This document shows, piece by piece, positions 47,806 to 58,700 of a DNA stretch of 64,000 nucleotides (its first letter is position 1; the number at the start of each line of letters is the position of its first letter). The stretch is from Camelus bactrianus (taxonomy: Eukaryota > Chordata > Mammalia > Artiodactyla > Camelidae), in contig NC_133540.1 in the NCBI RefSeq assembly GCF_048773025.1, positions 78,309,501-78,373,500 of the forward strand, read 5' to 3'. The notes below the pieces were generated by a model. It was not told where the DNA came from, searched no databases, and worked only from the letters and a program-made list of their open reading frames with translations. A program made the translations under genes and the position numbers.

Positions 47806-48166
47806 AATTGGAGCTGCTGTAATAAAAAATATAAACTGAGTGGCTTAAACAACAAACTTAGTTCTCACAGATTTGGAGGCTGGAAGTCAAGTTCTTGGTG
47901 AAGTTTCCAGATTACTTCCTTCTCATACCCTCACATGAAGGGAGTGGGAGGGAAGGAGAGAGAGAGAGACAGTGGGAGAAAGGGAGAGACAGCCAGGGAG
48001 AAGGAGAGAGGAAGTTCTCTGTTGTCTCAGGACAGTAGTGTCATCACGAAGGCTCCACCCTCGTGACCTAATCACTTCTCAAATGCCCCATCTCCAGATA
48101 TCATCATATTGGGAATTAGGGTTTCAACATATGAATTCCGGGGGACACAAACATTCCGTTTATAGC
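47806..48166 (-). mobile_element. MaLR solo LTR (MLT1 class), antisense, with GA-rich tract
   Basis: Reverse MLT1 landmarks: 'GGAGCTGCTGTAATAAAAAAT', 'ACTGAGTGGCTTAAACAACA', 'AGATTTGGAGGCTGGAAGTC', 'GGCTCCACCCTCGTGACCTAA', 'ATCATCATATTGGGAATTAGG', 'TCAACATATGAATTCCGGG'. A purine-rich (GA)n stretch occupies about 47945-48010 inside it. Ancient single LTR. Confidence 0.85.
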
Positions 48167-49124
48167 ATGCTTTATTCCAAAATATGTTTTTGTTACTAAA
48201 GGCAGTGAAATTTTTGAGACTGTTACAGTTTTTGCTTACTGTATTTTTGAGTAGCATCTGAATTATCAGTCTCTCCTTTTACCTGAGGCACTCTTTCATG
48301 ATGTACATTTTGTTTTTTGTTTTCTGTGGCATGTCATTTCAAGGCTTAACTAAATGTTTCTCCTTCAGCCACTTTATAAATATTTGTGTGTTTTATGTAT
48401 ACCAGCTAGAATTCTATTTCACGATATTAAAAACTCATGTTAAAATTAACTCAATGATTAGAATGAATGTACTGGGTCACATAAGTAAAGAGACAAGCAG
48501 TAGGGCTGTTTAAGTGAAGTTTTAGAAAGTTCAAATAATATCATCAAGCACACCCTGATTATTTTTTTCTTCTGTGCCTTCATTCTTCTTTTCTGTATAG
48601 TGTCAGTTTTCTTTTCAGGCTCCACATTGGGCCCCTTTACTCCAGCATCCTCAGAAAATACTCCTGAATCATATGTTGCAATGGCAGTTGTACAACTCAG
48701 TCCCACTACACCATCCAGGGGAAGAGAATCTATTCCCATTTACATGAAAAACATGTCCGTTTCCCAGAGCCTCACAAATACCTTCTCATGACTCTTTGAT
48801 CATGAGGGGCAGTGGTCATTGTATATAAGGAAAAGAGATACCCTGATTGGTTTAGCTAGAGAAAGGCCACCCCTGGAGCTTTAGGTAGAGCTAAACCCAT
48901 GGAAACCAGGTTGAAGGCTGAGGCATATTTCCAGATTGCAGTTATTATAATCATTTATCAAGCAAAAGGCAAATAAATATTTAGAGTACATAAAATGGTA
49001 AAATGCATCTACTATAAAGAGATTTTGTTTTCAAAACTCTGGTTTATGCTGTGAATTCCATGTGGATAATAGCATATATTCCCAAGTTTTAGTGATCATT
49101 TCAGCAGTTTATGCCCAAACCTTG
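48167..49124. other. Intergenic stretch; unassigned repeat-like part at 48600-48930
   Basis: The segment 48600-48930 ('CAGTCCCACTACACCATCC', 'TGATTGGTTTAGCTAGAGAA', 'CCACCCCTGGAGC') looks like an old retroelement piece but I cannot name it. A 93-aa minus-strand frame here has no motif. Confidence 0.35.
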
Positions 49125-49260
49125 TATTACGTGCCTGAATTTTTCTCCTGAGTTCCAGAACCCCATATCTACTTGGACATGTTGCCAGGCATCTTCACTA
49201 AATCATTATACAGGTATCTCAAACTCAACATACTAAACTTTTATTTTCTACTCCAAAATT
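49125..49260 (+). mobile_element. L2 (LINE2) fragment, sense
   Basis: 'CCAGAACCCCATATCTACTTG' then 'GGTATCTCAAACTCAACATAC' and 'TACTCCAAAATTCCC' follow the sense L2 ORF2 passage that encodes the region just after the RT catalytic motif. Confidence 0.6.
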
Positions 49261-49745
49261 CCCTTGTTCTCTGAATCTCTTTAGTACTGATAAGATTCGC
49301 TAGAGGAGATCAAATAATCCAAATTTCAATGATTTGAGGCAGTCATTGTTTTCCCACAGTTTACGAGGTTTGCAGGTTGCCTACAGATCTGGAGGGCAGA
49401 CCTGCTTAGACTGTTTATTGCTCCACCTGCCATCTCACCTGGAGCTCAGAATAAGAAGGGGCTCTCATTTGAGACAGGCCAATTTTTATGTCAAAGTAGG
49501 GAGATGAACCATGCAGTTGTATTTAAAGCTTTTTCTTGGACACAACCATATCAAACATACTCCTTTTTATACAACCAAGGCAACTTATAGGGACAAGTTT
49601 GTATTAAAAGAGAGGGAGGTAAAAGTGAAAATTACAAGAATAATACAACATCCCATAACTTTCTGTTTGCCCAAAATGGAAACATAATAATTATTTTCTC
49701 TCATTTATTATCCATGTAAAGGATAAAGCACTGAGACCTCTAGAC

Positions 49746-49952
49746 CATCACTGTCCCTTAGAACACTGTGATGATGAGAATGATTTGTAATATGTATTCT
49801 CCAATAGGGTAGCTATTAACCACATGTAGCTATTAAGACTTGAAACACTGTAGTGATTAGGGAATTGAATTTTTAGTTTTGTCTTAACTTTAATTAATTT
49901 AAATTCACTAAATAGCCACATGTGGCTAGTGGCTACAATATTAGACAGCATA
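49746..49952 (+). mobile_element. Non-autonomous hAT element, MER3-like
   Basis: About 207 bp with diverged terminal repeats (CATCACTGTCCCTTAGAAC at left, TTAGACAGCATA at right). The internal near-palindrome is characteristic: 'TAACCACATGTAGCTATTAAG' in the left half against 'TAGCCACATGTGGCTAGTGG' in the right half, with 'GAATTTTTAGTTTTGTCTTAA' between. The structure matches the short hAT family that I remember as MER3; the exact name should be confirmed. No transposase, as expected. Confidence 0.75.
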
Positions 49953-50259
49953 TCTCTAAACTCTATTACCTGAAAAACTCAAACTTTCAGGATTTCTTCA
50001 ATCTTCACTTTACTTTCTTTTTTTTCACTTACCAATCCCTCAATTGGGTGGAAAAACTTAATTTTGTTCAATTTTGGGTGTTGCTACAGCAAGTTTCCTA
50101 AGGAGATTTTAGAGTATCCTGTTCGGTCACTTGATTGTTTTTTGTTGTTGTTGCTGTTGTTTGAGGTGGGTGTATGTTAAATTGTTAAATTATTTTCCAT
50201 GTGATTACCCACTAAGATAATCAGAATCTCTTCTGTCTTCTGTCACTTCTAGTAGTGGT

Positions 50260-50620
50260 TAGTTTTTGCTGTGATTAAAAACCACCAATATTTTAGTGAT
50301 GCACAACAAAATTTCTCACCCCAGAGTCTGTGTCTTGGCTCGCCTTGGGTGGGCTTAACTGGACTCAGGTTGACCTAGCTCCAGGCTGCAAATCAAATCA
50401 AGTCTTTTCTATTCCAGGACCCAGGGTGTGGGAATCATAGCTATTCGGAAAGTGCTCTTTTTGTATCTGATGGCACAGCACAAGGGAGACAAGGACAAAT
50501 ACATGATGCCTCTTATAGCCTCTGTTTAGAACTAAAGAGCTCCCCTCTGCCCACATTCCATGTGTCAAATCAAATCTATGCCTTCAGTCCAAAGTAAACT
50601 GGGACAAGGTAACATAGGTT
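50260..50620 (-). mobile_element. Old LTR-like repeat, possibly MLT1 class
   Basis: The order 'CCAATATTTTAGTGATGCAC', 'AGAGTCTGTGTCTTGGCTCG', 'CCAGGCTGCAAATCAAATCA', 'CCCACATTCCATGTGTCAAAT' resembles the reverse of an ancient interspersed LTR-type repeat. Family and ends are uncertain. Confidence 0.45.
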
Positions 50621-51880
50621 CACTGTTGCTTGCAGTAAATCAAAGTAAGGGCAGAAGGAAAAGAAATAATTGTGAAAAAATAATACAATTTCTCAACATT
50701 CTGTATACAGGTGGCAAATGCCTTTATGTTATAGAAGACAAAGACATCCAGCAGGTATCTTTGTTTTTTCCTTATTATTATAGAGAACAGGAATTTTAAA
50801 GAGGGCTCTGTGACCTTGTTTGTCTAGATATACTCTGTCTCCATATATCCATCTGATCTTTGGAGACTTCCTGGAACTGTGACTAGGAAATAAGGCACAC
50901 TATCTTATTCTTAGGCCAGTAAAATTGGCCCCACTCTTTAGTTTACATATCTCTCCAACATAGAAAAATCATGTTATTCTTTCTCTGAAACAATTTGTTT
51001 AAATTTCAAATCACAATTCTTCCACCCATACCTTACAACTACAAGATCCTAGTTTTGGGCGCTCAAACACCAGGCAGGACTTTCACATTTTTCCTCTTGG
51101 GCTGTGTCCTCTCCCCCTTTTGGGGCAATGAGAACCAACCATCTACTTGAAAGCATGGAGAGGCTACAGGAAATACCAGGGGGGAATGCAAATGGGATAT
51201 CGTCTTTAAAAGAATATCACATGGCAGAATTAGTCTATGATAACTTATACCTGTACACTTTTTCTTTTTATTATATTTAAACATTTAGTCTTCACTTACA
51301 ACCAGAAAGGGCTGTCACTGTCAATTCAAAAGTCAAGTATAGAGAATGAAATTATTATTGTCATCAGAAATTCATACATACAATCAGAATTATTTTGAGA
51401 ATTGGAAGTAAAATTTGACATAACATAATCAAGTAAATATGAGTGAGATTAACCATGCTCAAGTTCACACATGTGAGTGAGGGCGGTACTGGGGAGTCAT
51501 AGTAATGACAAGGAATTTGTCTGGAAATAGTGTAATTCTCTCTTCTATAGGATTGCAGCTTAAATAAATATCATTTCTGACAAACGTTGGATATATTCCA
51601 GACTCCTAGCATTTAGTGGCATATTAAATGTTACAGCATTCCCTGATAATCATTACCTCAAAAATGCCAAAATTTAAAGGAGGTAAAATTATGCAAGTCA
51701 TAATTATCCTTTGCACTGAGTCAAGGATTACTGTCAAATACTGAAACACAAACACTAGATTTTTTATGATACCACAGACCTTTAAATCATTCTTCATTCT
51801 GTGTTATTTGTGAAAGAGCCAGAAATGTATACTTTCTATTATACATCATAGAGTAAAAGTATAATTTTTAATAATTTTAA
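50621..51880. other. Intergenic stretch without recognised gene
   Basis: A 79-aa plus-strand frame (50560-50799) overlaps the tail of the preceding repeat and has no motif. Nothing else named. Confidence 0.4.
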
Positions 51881-51948
51881 AAGGAGTCATATTCTTTTTT
51901 ATTTTTTTCCTACCGAAACCCAGAATTGAATCAAGGAGTCATATTCTT
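51881..51948 (-). mobile_element. 36-bp micro-retroposon with perfect 16-bp target duplications
   Basis: AAGGAGTCATATTCTT occurs at 51881-51896 and again at 51933-51948. Between them are 36 bp (51897-51932). Read on the minus strand, the insert starts GATTCAATTCTGG, similar to a tRNA B box (GGTTCGAATCC), passes through GGTTTCGGTAGG, and ends in an A-rich tail (AAAAAAATAAAA). On the element strand the integration context is TT/AAGA, close to the L1 endonuclease consensus. The simplest reading is the extreme 3' stub of a tRNA-derived SINE retroposed by L1. The SINE family cannot be fixed from so few bases. Confidence 0.8.
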
Positions 51949-53249
51949 AAGAGAGCACAGTAAAATTTAGGGAGAAGGAAAATCCTATGCACTAAATTTG
52001 AGTTTTTCATTTTTCCCCTAAAGCTATATCCTCACAATTGAGTCTAATGGGTTCCATTGTCTTGTCAAAATTATTGCCATCAGGCATCACACTAGCTTTA
52101 TTTTCATTTTGTTAGTGAGGCTCTCCTACATTCTTCAGTGTTTTTATTATTCATGCCCGTTTATAATTAAATCTTCCTTTTCTTTCTTTTCTCTGCTTAC
52201 TATGAGGGAAAGAGGATGTGACCCAGACACTGACTGCCTAGTTACACAGAAGGAACTGTGGGATGTTACATGTAGTGTCTTTCTCTAAGTCTAAGTAGGT
52301 GATCCAATTGCATTGATATCAAGTGTTTCTAAAGCACTGAAGTGTTAAATTTAAGAAAGGTAAATTGGGTGGCTAGGAAGTGTGTCTGCAGCCAGAGCTT
52401 ATTAACACTGGAAACATCAGAGGTTTCAGATGAAAAGCAAGCCTTAAAAAAAAACAGAGTTTCACTGGGTAATAACTAATCATAGTTGTTTGGAATTTCA
52501 TCGTACCAAATAAAATCTCACCTGTAAGTTCTCTGTGCTTCAAGGAAGGCATTACTATTCAGATGGTGGTGGACCCAAGTAGAGGCAATGTGGCCAAACT
52601 CTAACGGGCCAGACTTGATAACCAAAATCTGTCCATAGGTATTAAAACTCATAGTTAACTGCTTCTCTAATACTGTAAGCTCTAAATTAATTACGTACTT
52701 TTTCAAATTCTTCTATTAAATAACTGTCTAGCCTACTGGGAGAATCATTAACGAATATAAATAAATCCCTGCTTCTCCTCACCCTGGAGAATGCAAATGA
52801 GTGCCTATGATTTGGAGTGTCTGTCTTTGCAACTTTCTTTTAGAAACCCTGTCTTAAACCACTATGTGTTTGGTTTATCTGCTGCATATGAACGTGTGTT
52901 AGTATGTTATCTCCCCTTCAGTAGCCAAATGGACTTCTAGGTGGTCATCAGTTCTATCTGTCCTTGAGGAAGTTTGCAAAGATCTTTGAGGTTCTCATCA
53001 GATTTCCCAAGGCAGGTATTCAGGAAACTGCAAAATCTACATTTTAAGTAATAATCGCAAACGTACCCACAGATTGGGTTAAAATCTGTCCCATCATATG
53101 TACATTATGCTGAAAGGAAAAAAACAGCAGAAAAGTAAAAATGTTTAATTGAAATAGTTTAAGAAGCTTAAAAATGACCTACCTTTTAGGCTAGCTTTCC
53201 TTTTTATAATAAATTCTAATTGCTAGTTTGATACTGATTCATTGACATG
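51949..53249. other. Intergenic stretch without recognised gene
   Basis: No repeat or gene that I can support over 1.3 kb. Confidence 0.4.
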
Positions 53250-53455
53250 AATAGAACCCAACATGTTCAAAATCACTGTCTTCCTCTGACCACCCCCCAA
53301 CATTTTACAGAGTCTCTCACTTAATAAAACATTCAATCCTTGTAGTCACTCAGACAAGAAACCCCAGTGTCATATTAATTTCTTTCTCTTCCACATGTTT
53401 TACTTTCAGATCATTTTCAGGCCTTGTTAATTTTATATTTCATTCGTGTAGTTTT
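53250..53455 (+). mobile_element. L2 (LINE2) fragment, sense
   Basis: 'AACCCAACATGTTCAAAATCA', 'CTGTCTTCCTCTGACCACC', 'AGAAACCCCAGTGTCATATT', 'TTTCTTTCTCTTCCACATG' follow the sense L2 ORF2 passage downstream of the RT catalytic motif. It abuts an oppositely oriented L2. Confidence 0.6.
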
Positions 53456-54475
53456 TCATTCATGTACTTAATACATATTTATTTAATCTCAACCACGTGT
53501 CAGGAAATGTTGTTGCACTGGGCATTTCTCAGGAAACAAAATAGACAAAAACTTTTGCCTTGACATTGATTATACTTTGGTAGGAAAGAAAGAGATCTTT
53601 AAAAATTAGGGAAGAACGTAAAAATGTATGTTCTATAAGGTGGTGATGTCTACAGGGGTAAGTGGAGCTGAAGTGGAAGGAAGTGGAATAAAAAACAAAT
53701 TTGTAAACATCAGATATATATTTAAAATCTTACTCTGGTCCTTGTGTTAAGATGGACAGCAGGTAGCAACAAGGGAGCCAGAGAAAGCAGAAAGAAGGAG
53801 AAAAAAATTTGAAGGTTTTTGTAAGAACCCAAGTGAAAATAATGGTGGCTTTGGCATGATGGATGCAGTGAGTGTGGTAAGCAGTGATAGGATACTTGAC
53901 ATCTTTTTAAGAACGAAGAGGAGTTTCTAGTTAATTTGGACTTCAGTAATGAAAGAGTAAAGAAGAGTCAAAGATAAATCTAGGATTTCTCAGCAACTAA
54001 ACTAAACTAAAAAAAAAAAAAACAAACCTTTTACTGAGATAGGGAACACATTTTAGAGATGAGTTGGAGTTTGATATTAGAAATATTCTATTTATGATGC
54101 TTCTCAAACATCGAAGTGGAGATACTGGGTAGGCAGCTAGATTCAACTATCTGGAATGTAGGAGGTAGAGATAAATGTTTGAGACTCAGCAGACAGATGG
54201 TATTTAAAGTTTAATTACTTGAGAAGAACAAATATAAATAGAAAAGATAAGACGTATGGGACAGGACTGCATCTTGGAGTACTCAAAGATTTAGAAATCA
54301 GGGAGATGAGGAAAGTAATTAAAGAAGATGCAGTTGGAACAACTAATTATGCAAAAGGATAACCAGGTTACAACTTGATTCCAAGTGTAACAAAGGAGGA
54401 TGTAGAAGGAAAATCAACAGTGTGATGTTCTGAAGTCAAGTAAAGAATAACTGCAAGGAATGAGTTATTATCTTG
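53456..54475 (-). mobile_element. L2 (LINE2), antisense, about 1 kb
   Basis: It begins with the reversed L2 terminus ('ACATATTTATTTAATCTCAAC', 'CCACGTGTCAGGAAATG') and proceeds through 'CTCAGCAACTAAACTAAAC', 'CATCGAAGTGGAGATACTGG', 'GTAGGCAGCTAGATTCAAC', 'CAGATGGTATTTAAAG', 'GCATCTTGGAGTACTC' and 'TGATGTTCTGAAGTCAAGTAA', in correct L2 ORF2 order. It is longer than the other L2 copies but too decayed to hold a frame. Confidence 0.78.
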
Positions 54476-54484
54476 ATAATGTAT

Positions 54485-55772
54485 ATTTTAATTAAACCTT
54501 TTATTTTGAGATAATTTATATTCAGTTGTAAGAAACAGTACAGATGTAGCCTGTATTCCCTCTATCCAGGTGCATCCCCCTCACCATAATAACATAATGA
54601 AAAACTGATAGTACAACACATAGAGGTAGAGGGACAATGGCTGGAGAAATTGATGGTGCATTGTCACAACCAGCATATTGCCGTTGCTACAGTCAAGATA
54701 CAGCAGAATTCCATCACCAGAAGGATCCTTCCTGTTGTCCTTTTTTTGTAATACCAACCTCCCACTCCCTGCTTCGCCTTTAGAAACCATTACTCTTTTC
54801 TCTATTTTTTTCTCTATTTCTATATTTTTGTCATTTCAAGAAGAGTGGAAATTTCTACTCAGCCTGTATTCCTTTAGATTCATCCATGTTGTTGCACATA
54901 TCAATAGTTATTCTTTTTTACTGTTGAGTAGAGTTCCATGGTATTATATGCCACAATTTGTTTAACTCTTTGCCCATTAAAGACATCTGTGTTATTTCTA
55001 GTTTTGCCTGTTACCAAAAAAAAAAAAAAAAAGCTCCTATGAAATTTTGAGTACATTATGTATGTGTGTGATCATAAGTTTTTGATTTACTCTGGGATAC
55101 ATTTGATATATTTCTAATATTTTTGAGTTTTCATTTTTAATTTGTTGAGAGATATTGGTCTTTAGTTTTATCTTTTTTGGGAGGGTGATGGAGAGCACTA
55201 TCTTTGGTTTTTGTATCAGTGTAATACTAATTAAAAAAATGAGTTGGAAAATATTTCTTTTCTTTCATTTTCTGGAAGAGATTGTGTGTAAATATGGGGT
55301 TATTTCTTATTTAAATGTTTGGTAGAATTCACCAGGGAAACCACTGGGCCTGGATATTATTTTTGGGGGAGTTTTAATTACACATGAATTTATATAATTA
55401 TTATAGAATTATTCAGGCTATTTATTTAATCTTGAGTTATGTTAGTTTGTGGATTTCAAGGAATTAGTATAAAGCTTCTAAATTGTTGAATTTATGAGTA
55501 TAACTTGTTCTTAGTATTCTCTTATTATCTTTTTTATTGCAGCAGGATCTGTAGTGATTTCTTCTGCTTAATTCCTGACATTGGTGGCTTATTCTCTCTT
55601 TTTATTTTTGACAGCTTTTTAGAATTTTATCAGTTTTTTGAAGGAATCAGATTGTTTTGGTTTCTTTAATTCTCTCTGTTGTTTTCTTATCTGTATTTTC
55701 TAATGTAAATGATTAGTGTTACCAGTTTTCCTCCCAGCATTTCTTTAGCTGCATCTCACAAATTTTGTGGGC
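54485..55772 (-). mobile_element. Old L1M element, antisense, 3' UTR joined to ORF2 RT region
   Basis: The stretch 54485-55070 is the 3' region of an old L1M (L1MC-like): 'TTTATTTTGAGATAATTTATA', 'TCAGTTGTAAGAAACAGTAC', 'TCACCAGAAGGATCCTTCC', 'TTTTTGTCATTTCAAGAAG', 'GATTCATCCATGTTGTTGC'. The stretch 55130-55772 is reversed ORF2 ('ATTTAAATGTTTGGTAGAATT', 'CACCAGGGAAACCACTGGGC', 'TTAGTATTCTCTTATTATC', 'TTTAGCTGCATCTCACAAA'). The C-terminal half of ORF2, over 1 kb, is missing between them. An A-run of about 17 bp (55015-55031) has expanded inside the 3' UTR. Confidence 0.8.
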
Positions 55773-58700
55773 TCCTGGAATGGTATTTATAAGGCTGCCA
55801 TCTCTATCCATCACCTCCATGAGTCTTCAAATAAGATTTTGCCAATGGGCTTAGGGCAGCTATTGGTCAGCAGGACCAAACATTGGGAAAATATCTGGAT
55901 AAAGAACAGGGGTGAGTGAGGATAAGCCAGAACTGCCAAATATCACTTCATCTGTTCTGTAACATAGCTGACAAAGAACTTCAGAGAGTAATGGCTGATA
56001 TTTTACTTCTTTTTTTCTTCAAATTTCTTTTCTGGACTAATCTAATCTAAGGCTACATAGGGAAGGAGATTTAGGGCAATGTAAGTTCAGGTTAACCAAT
56101 CTGACAAAGCACAATCCAGAACAAATCTCTTGTTAACTTGAAATTCATATAAACTCTCTTCATCATATTTACTTACAAATAAAACAATAGAAAAATTGTG
56201 CTTCTGCCTGATAAGATGGAGCTATCATGGAAAGCCAAAAACATGGTAGCTTTTTCAATAATTGAGGATTTTCAAAGTCCATGTTACTAAGCCAACATTA
56301 AGCACCATCCCTGCTGTTATGGCCTCTTTGTTCACTGGGTAAGGGTAAGGGTGGCTGATTGCCACCCACAGTTTGGGGCATCGTCTTCATCTGATCATTA
56401 ATACACTCTACTGAAGTTAACCTTTGGCAAGCATTCAGGTGGGACACAGATAATCTCACACTTCTTTCCAGACTTTCTTGTAACCAATTTTCTAATTGTA
56501 TTCCTTCTGAGTCCCTGATCATCTATCCAAATTGTTAGTTATTGCCCATGAATTGATGATGACTCATACTTCTGTATAGCTTTTCTTCCCCACCCCCCCA
56601 ACCAAAAAAATAAATAATGACATAGATTTCTCAAGGTCAGTACCCTTTTATGGGAAGTTTTTATTCACTACTGTTTTTAGAGCCACTCTTCAGTGAAGTA
56701 GTGAGGTAGCTGTCTACTTTCAAATATACAGCATATTGTTTACAACCATCTGTAGGCTCTAACTGAATTATTAGTCCCCAGGAAATTAATTATAGTAAAT
56801 TTCCCATGAGATCATTATGCAAATCAAGAAAGAAAAAAAGTAGGAGAAATGGGAGCTATGAGAATCAGATATAATTTTTCACATGGCTTACTTGTACCTT
56901 TAGGACCTGTTCTATCATGAGATGGTGTATACCACTTCCACTTGATGATGGAATACTTAAAAATTTAGGGCCTAGTAGGTCAGAAAACCTCATGGTTTGT
57001 CATGGGCAGGTCATTCTTCATGATAAAAACCGAGCCATGGTCAAGTGGCCAGTCCCTACCAGGACCCAGTAGCCAGCCAGAAGTTATTTCTTAAAAAAAG
57101 AGCTTTTTTGTTTGTTTATTTGTTTTGGGTTTTTTTGTTTATTTTGTTTTGTTTTGTTTTTTTTTAGAAGAGGGCATAGCTTTGCTCCAAAATCTTGTAG
57201 GCTACATACAACATCTGTATCAGCTACAGATAGGTCAAACACCATCAAATCATTTCAGTTATATGGCCCAGATGTCAGGGTTGTATGCTCCTATTTAAGA
57301 GATGTCTTTTCCTATGGGATCTATCCAAAATTGACAGCCTTTCAATTTACTCAGTAAATGGGTAGAAAAGTAGCAAGTGAAAATTTTATATATATATATA
57401 TTTACACACACATACACATATATATACACATATATCTGTGTGTGTGTGTGTGTGTATATATAGCCTTCGCTCTAAAGAGGCCCAATAAGCTTTGTGCTTT
57501 TTAAGTGGTAGGAGAGGCTAAATGCAGAGTTGTCCTTTTCCTTTGAAGGGCAGTCTTAACAAACACTAGACGAGTTGACTGCTGGGAATTTAATTGAGGT
57601 TCTAGGACCCTGACTTTTCATGGAATTTATTTTCCACCTCTAGCATACCTATATCTTAGCAAGCTGTTGAAAACAATTGCTACTTCCTGCTCAATAGGTT
57701 TAGCCAGCATGATAGAATCAGTGTAGTGGATCTGTGTGACATCCTGTGGAATGAAGAAGCTATCAATGTTCCTGTAGACAAGATTATGGAATAGAGCTAG
57801 GGAATAGAAACATGAAAATACAGGGATAACTTGGGTGGTTTTCATTAAATTTATAGGAAAAAAATTAATTCCCTCATCAATAGCTGCTTACCAAATGCCA
57901 AGAGATGTTTTGATGTGCAACAGCCAAAAACCAACATCTGGAACAGGCAATGGGAGCCTACAACTAAATACAGTAATTCTCTTGTGTACACCACTCTTAC
58001 ACACACTCCAAGTGGGCAATTTGGCTGGAGATACGGAAGGATTTCTTCTGTGTGTGTTAATTCCTTGATGGTGGAACAAGCTCTATAAGAATGTTATGTG
58101 TGTTTGGTGTACTGCTTAGAAGGGTGGAGGCAGTAAGAAAGCTTGGGCTTTCTTAGCATAATAGACGTCAGTCTATAAGGCTAGGGTATTGGTTTAGGGA
58201 TTTTCAATTGCCTGGTTTGCCTATTACAATCGCGTATTCCAGAGGTGGGAGGATAACCAGACGGTGGTTTGTACCTTCTGTGATTCTTGCTAAACTCCAT
58301 TAATCATCTGACCTTCACAAGTCCTTAACTTAATGGGCCATAGTGTCATTTACATCCCAGGAATTAATTTGACTTCAGAGCTACTGTCCCCTACTCCCTG
58401 AGTATCTAGTTATTTCCTTTTTTTTTTTCTTCATTAAACCACCCTGATAAATAGCCACAGATGTTTATAGGAGAGGCTAAGAGTAAGATTTACAACATAG
58501 ACATTAGGGAATTTAAGCAAGAGTCCTTCCCAAAGGGGACTTGACTTCCCCTTCATTCAGGAGGCCCTAGGTCTCTAAGGTAACTCAAGGCTCAGTTCTG
58601 CGGAGTTCAGAGGGGCGATTTGTGGAGGGGCCATTGTTCTCTCTTCTGGTGACTGAATTTAAAATTCTGTTCCTAGGAGCATCATGATACATCATCTGAT
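55773..58700 (-). mobile_element. ERVL-type endogenous retrovirus fossil, pol region
   Basis: Minus-strand conceptual fragments resemble ERVL (HERV-L/MERVL group) pol. Around 57627-57845 is reverse transcriptase (for example LALFHNLVYRNIDSF and EQEVAIVF). Around 56298-56522 is the RNase H to integrase junction (VSHLNACQRLTSVECINDQ). The relative order and about 1.1 kb spacing fit one element lying antisense. I see no flanking LTRs in the expected places. Gag and the rest are not recognised, and an L1M adjoins at the left. The element is broken by many changes and is old. A TA/CA microsatellite (about 57391-57462) sits inside it. End coordinates are approximate. Confidence 0.75.
57391..57462. 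repeat. Compound TA/CA/TG microsatellite
   Basis: A (TA)n run, then CACACA and CATA units, then an uninterrupted TG run, and TATATA again. It lies within the ERVL fossil. Confidence 0.85.
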
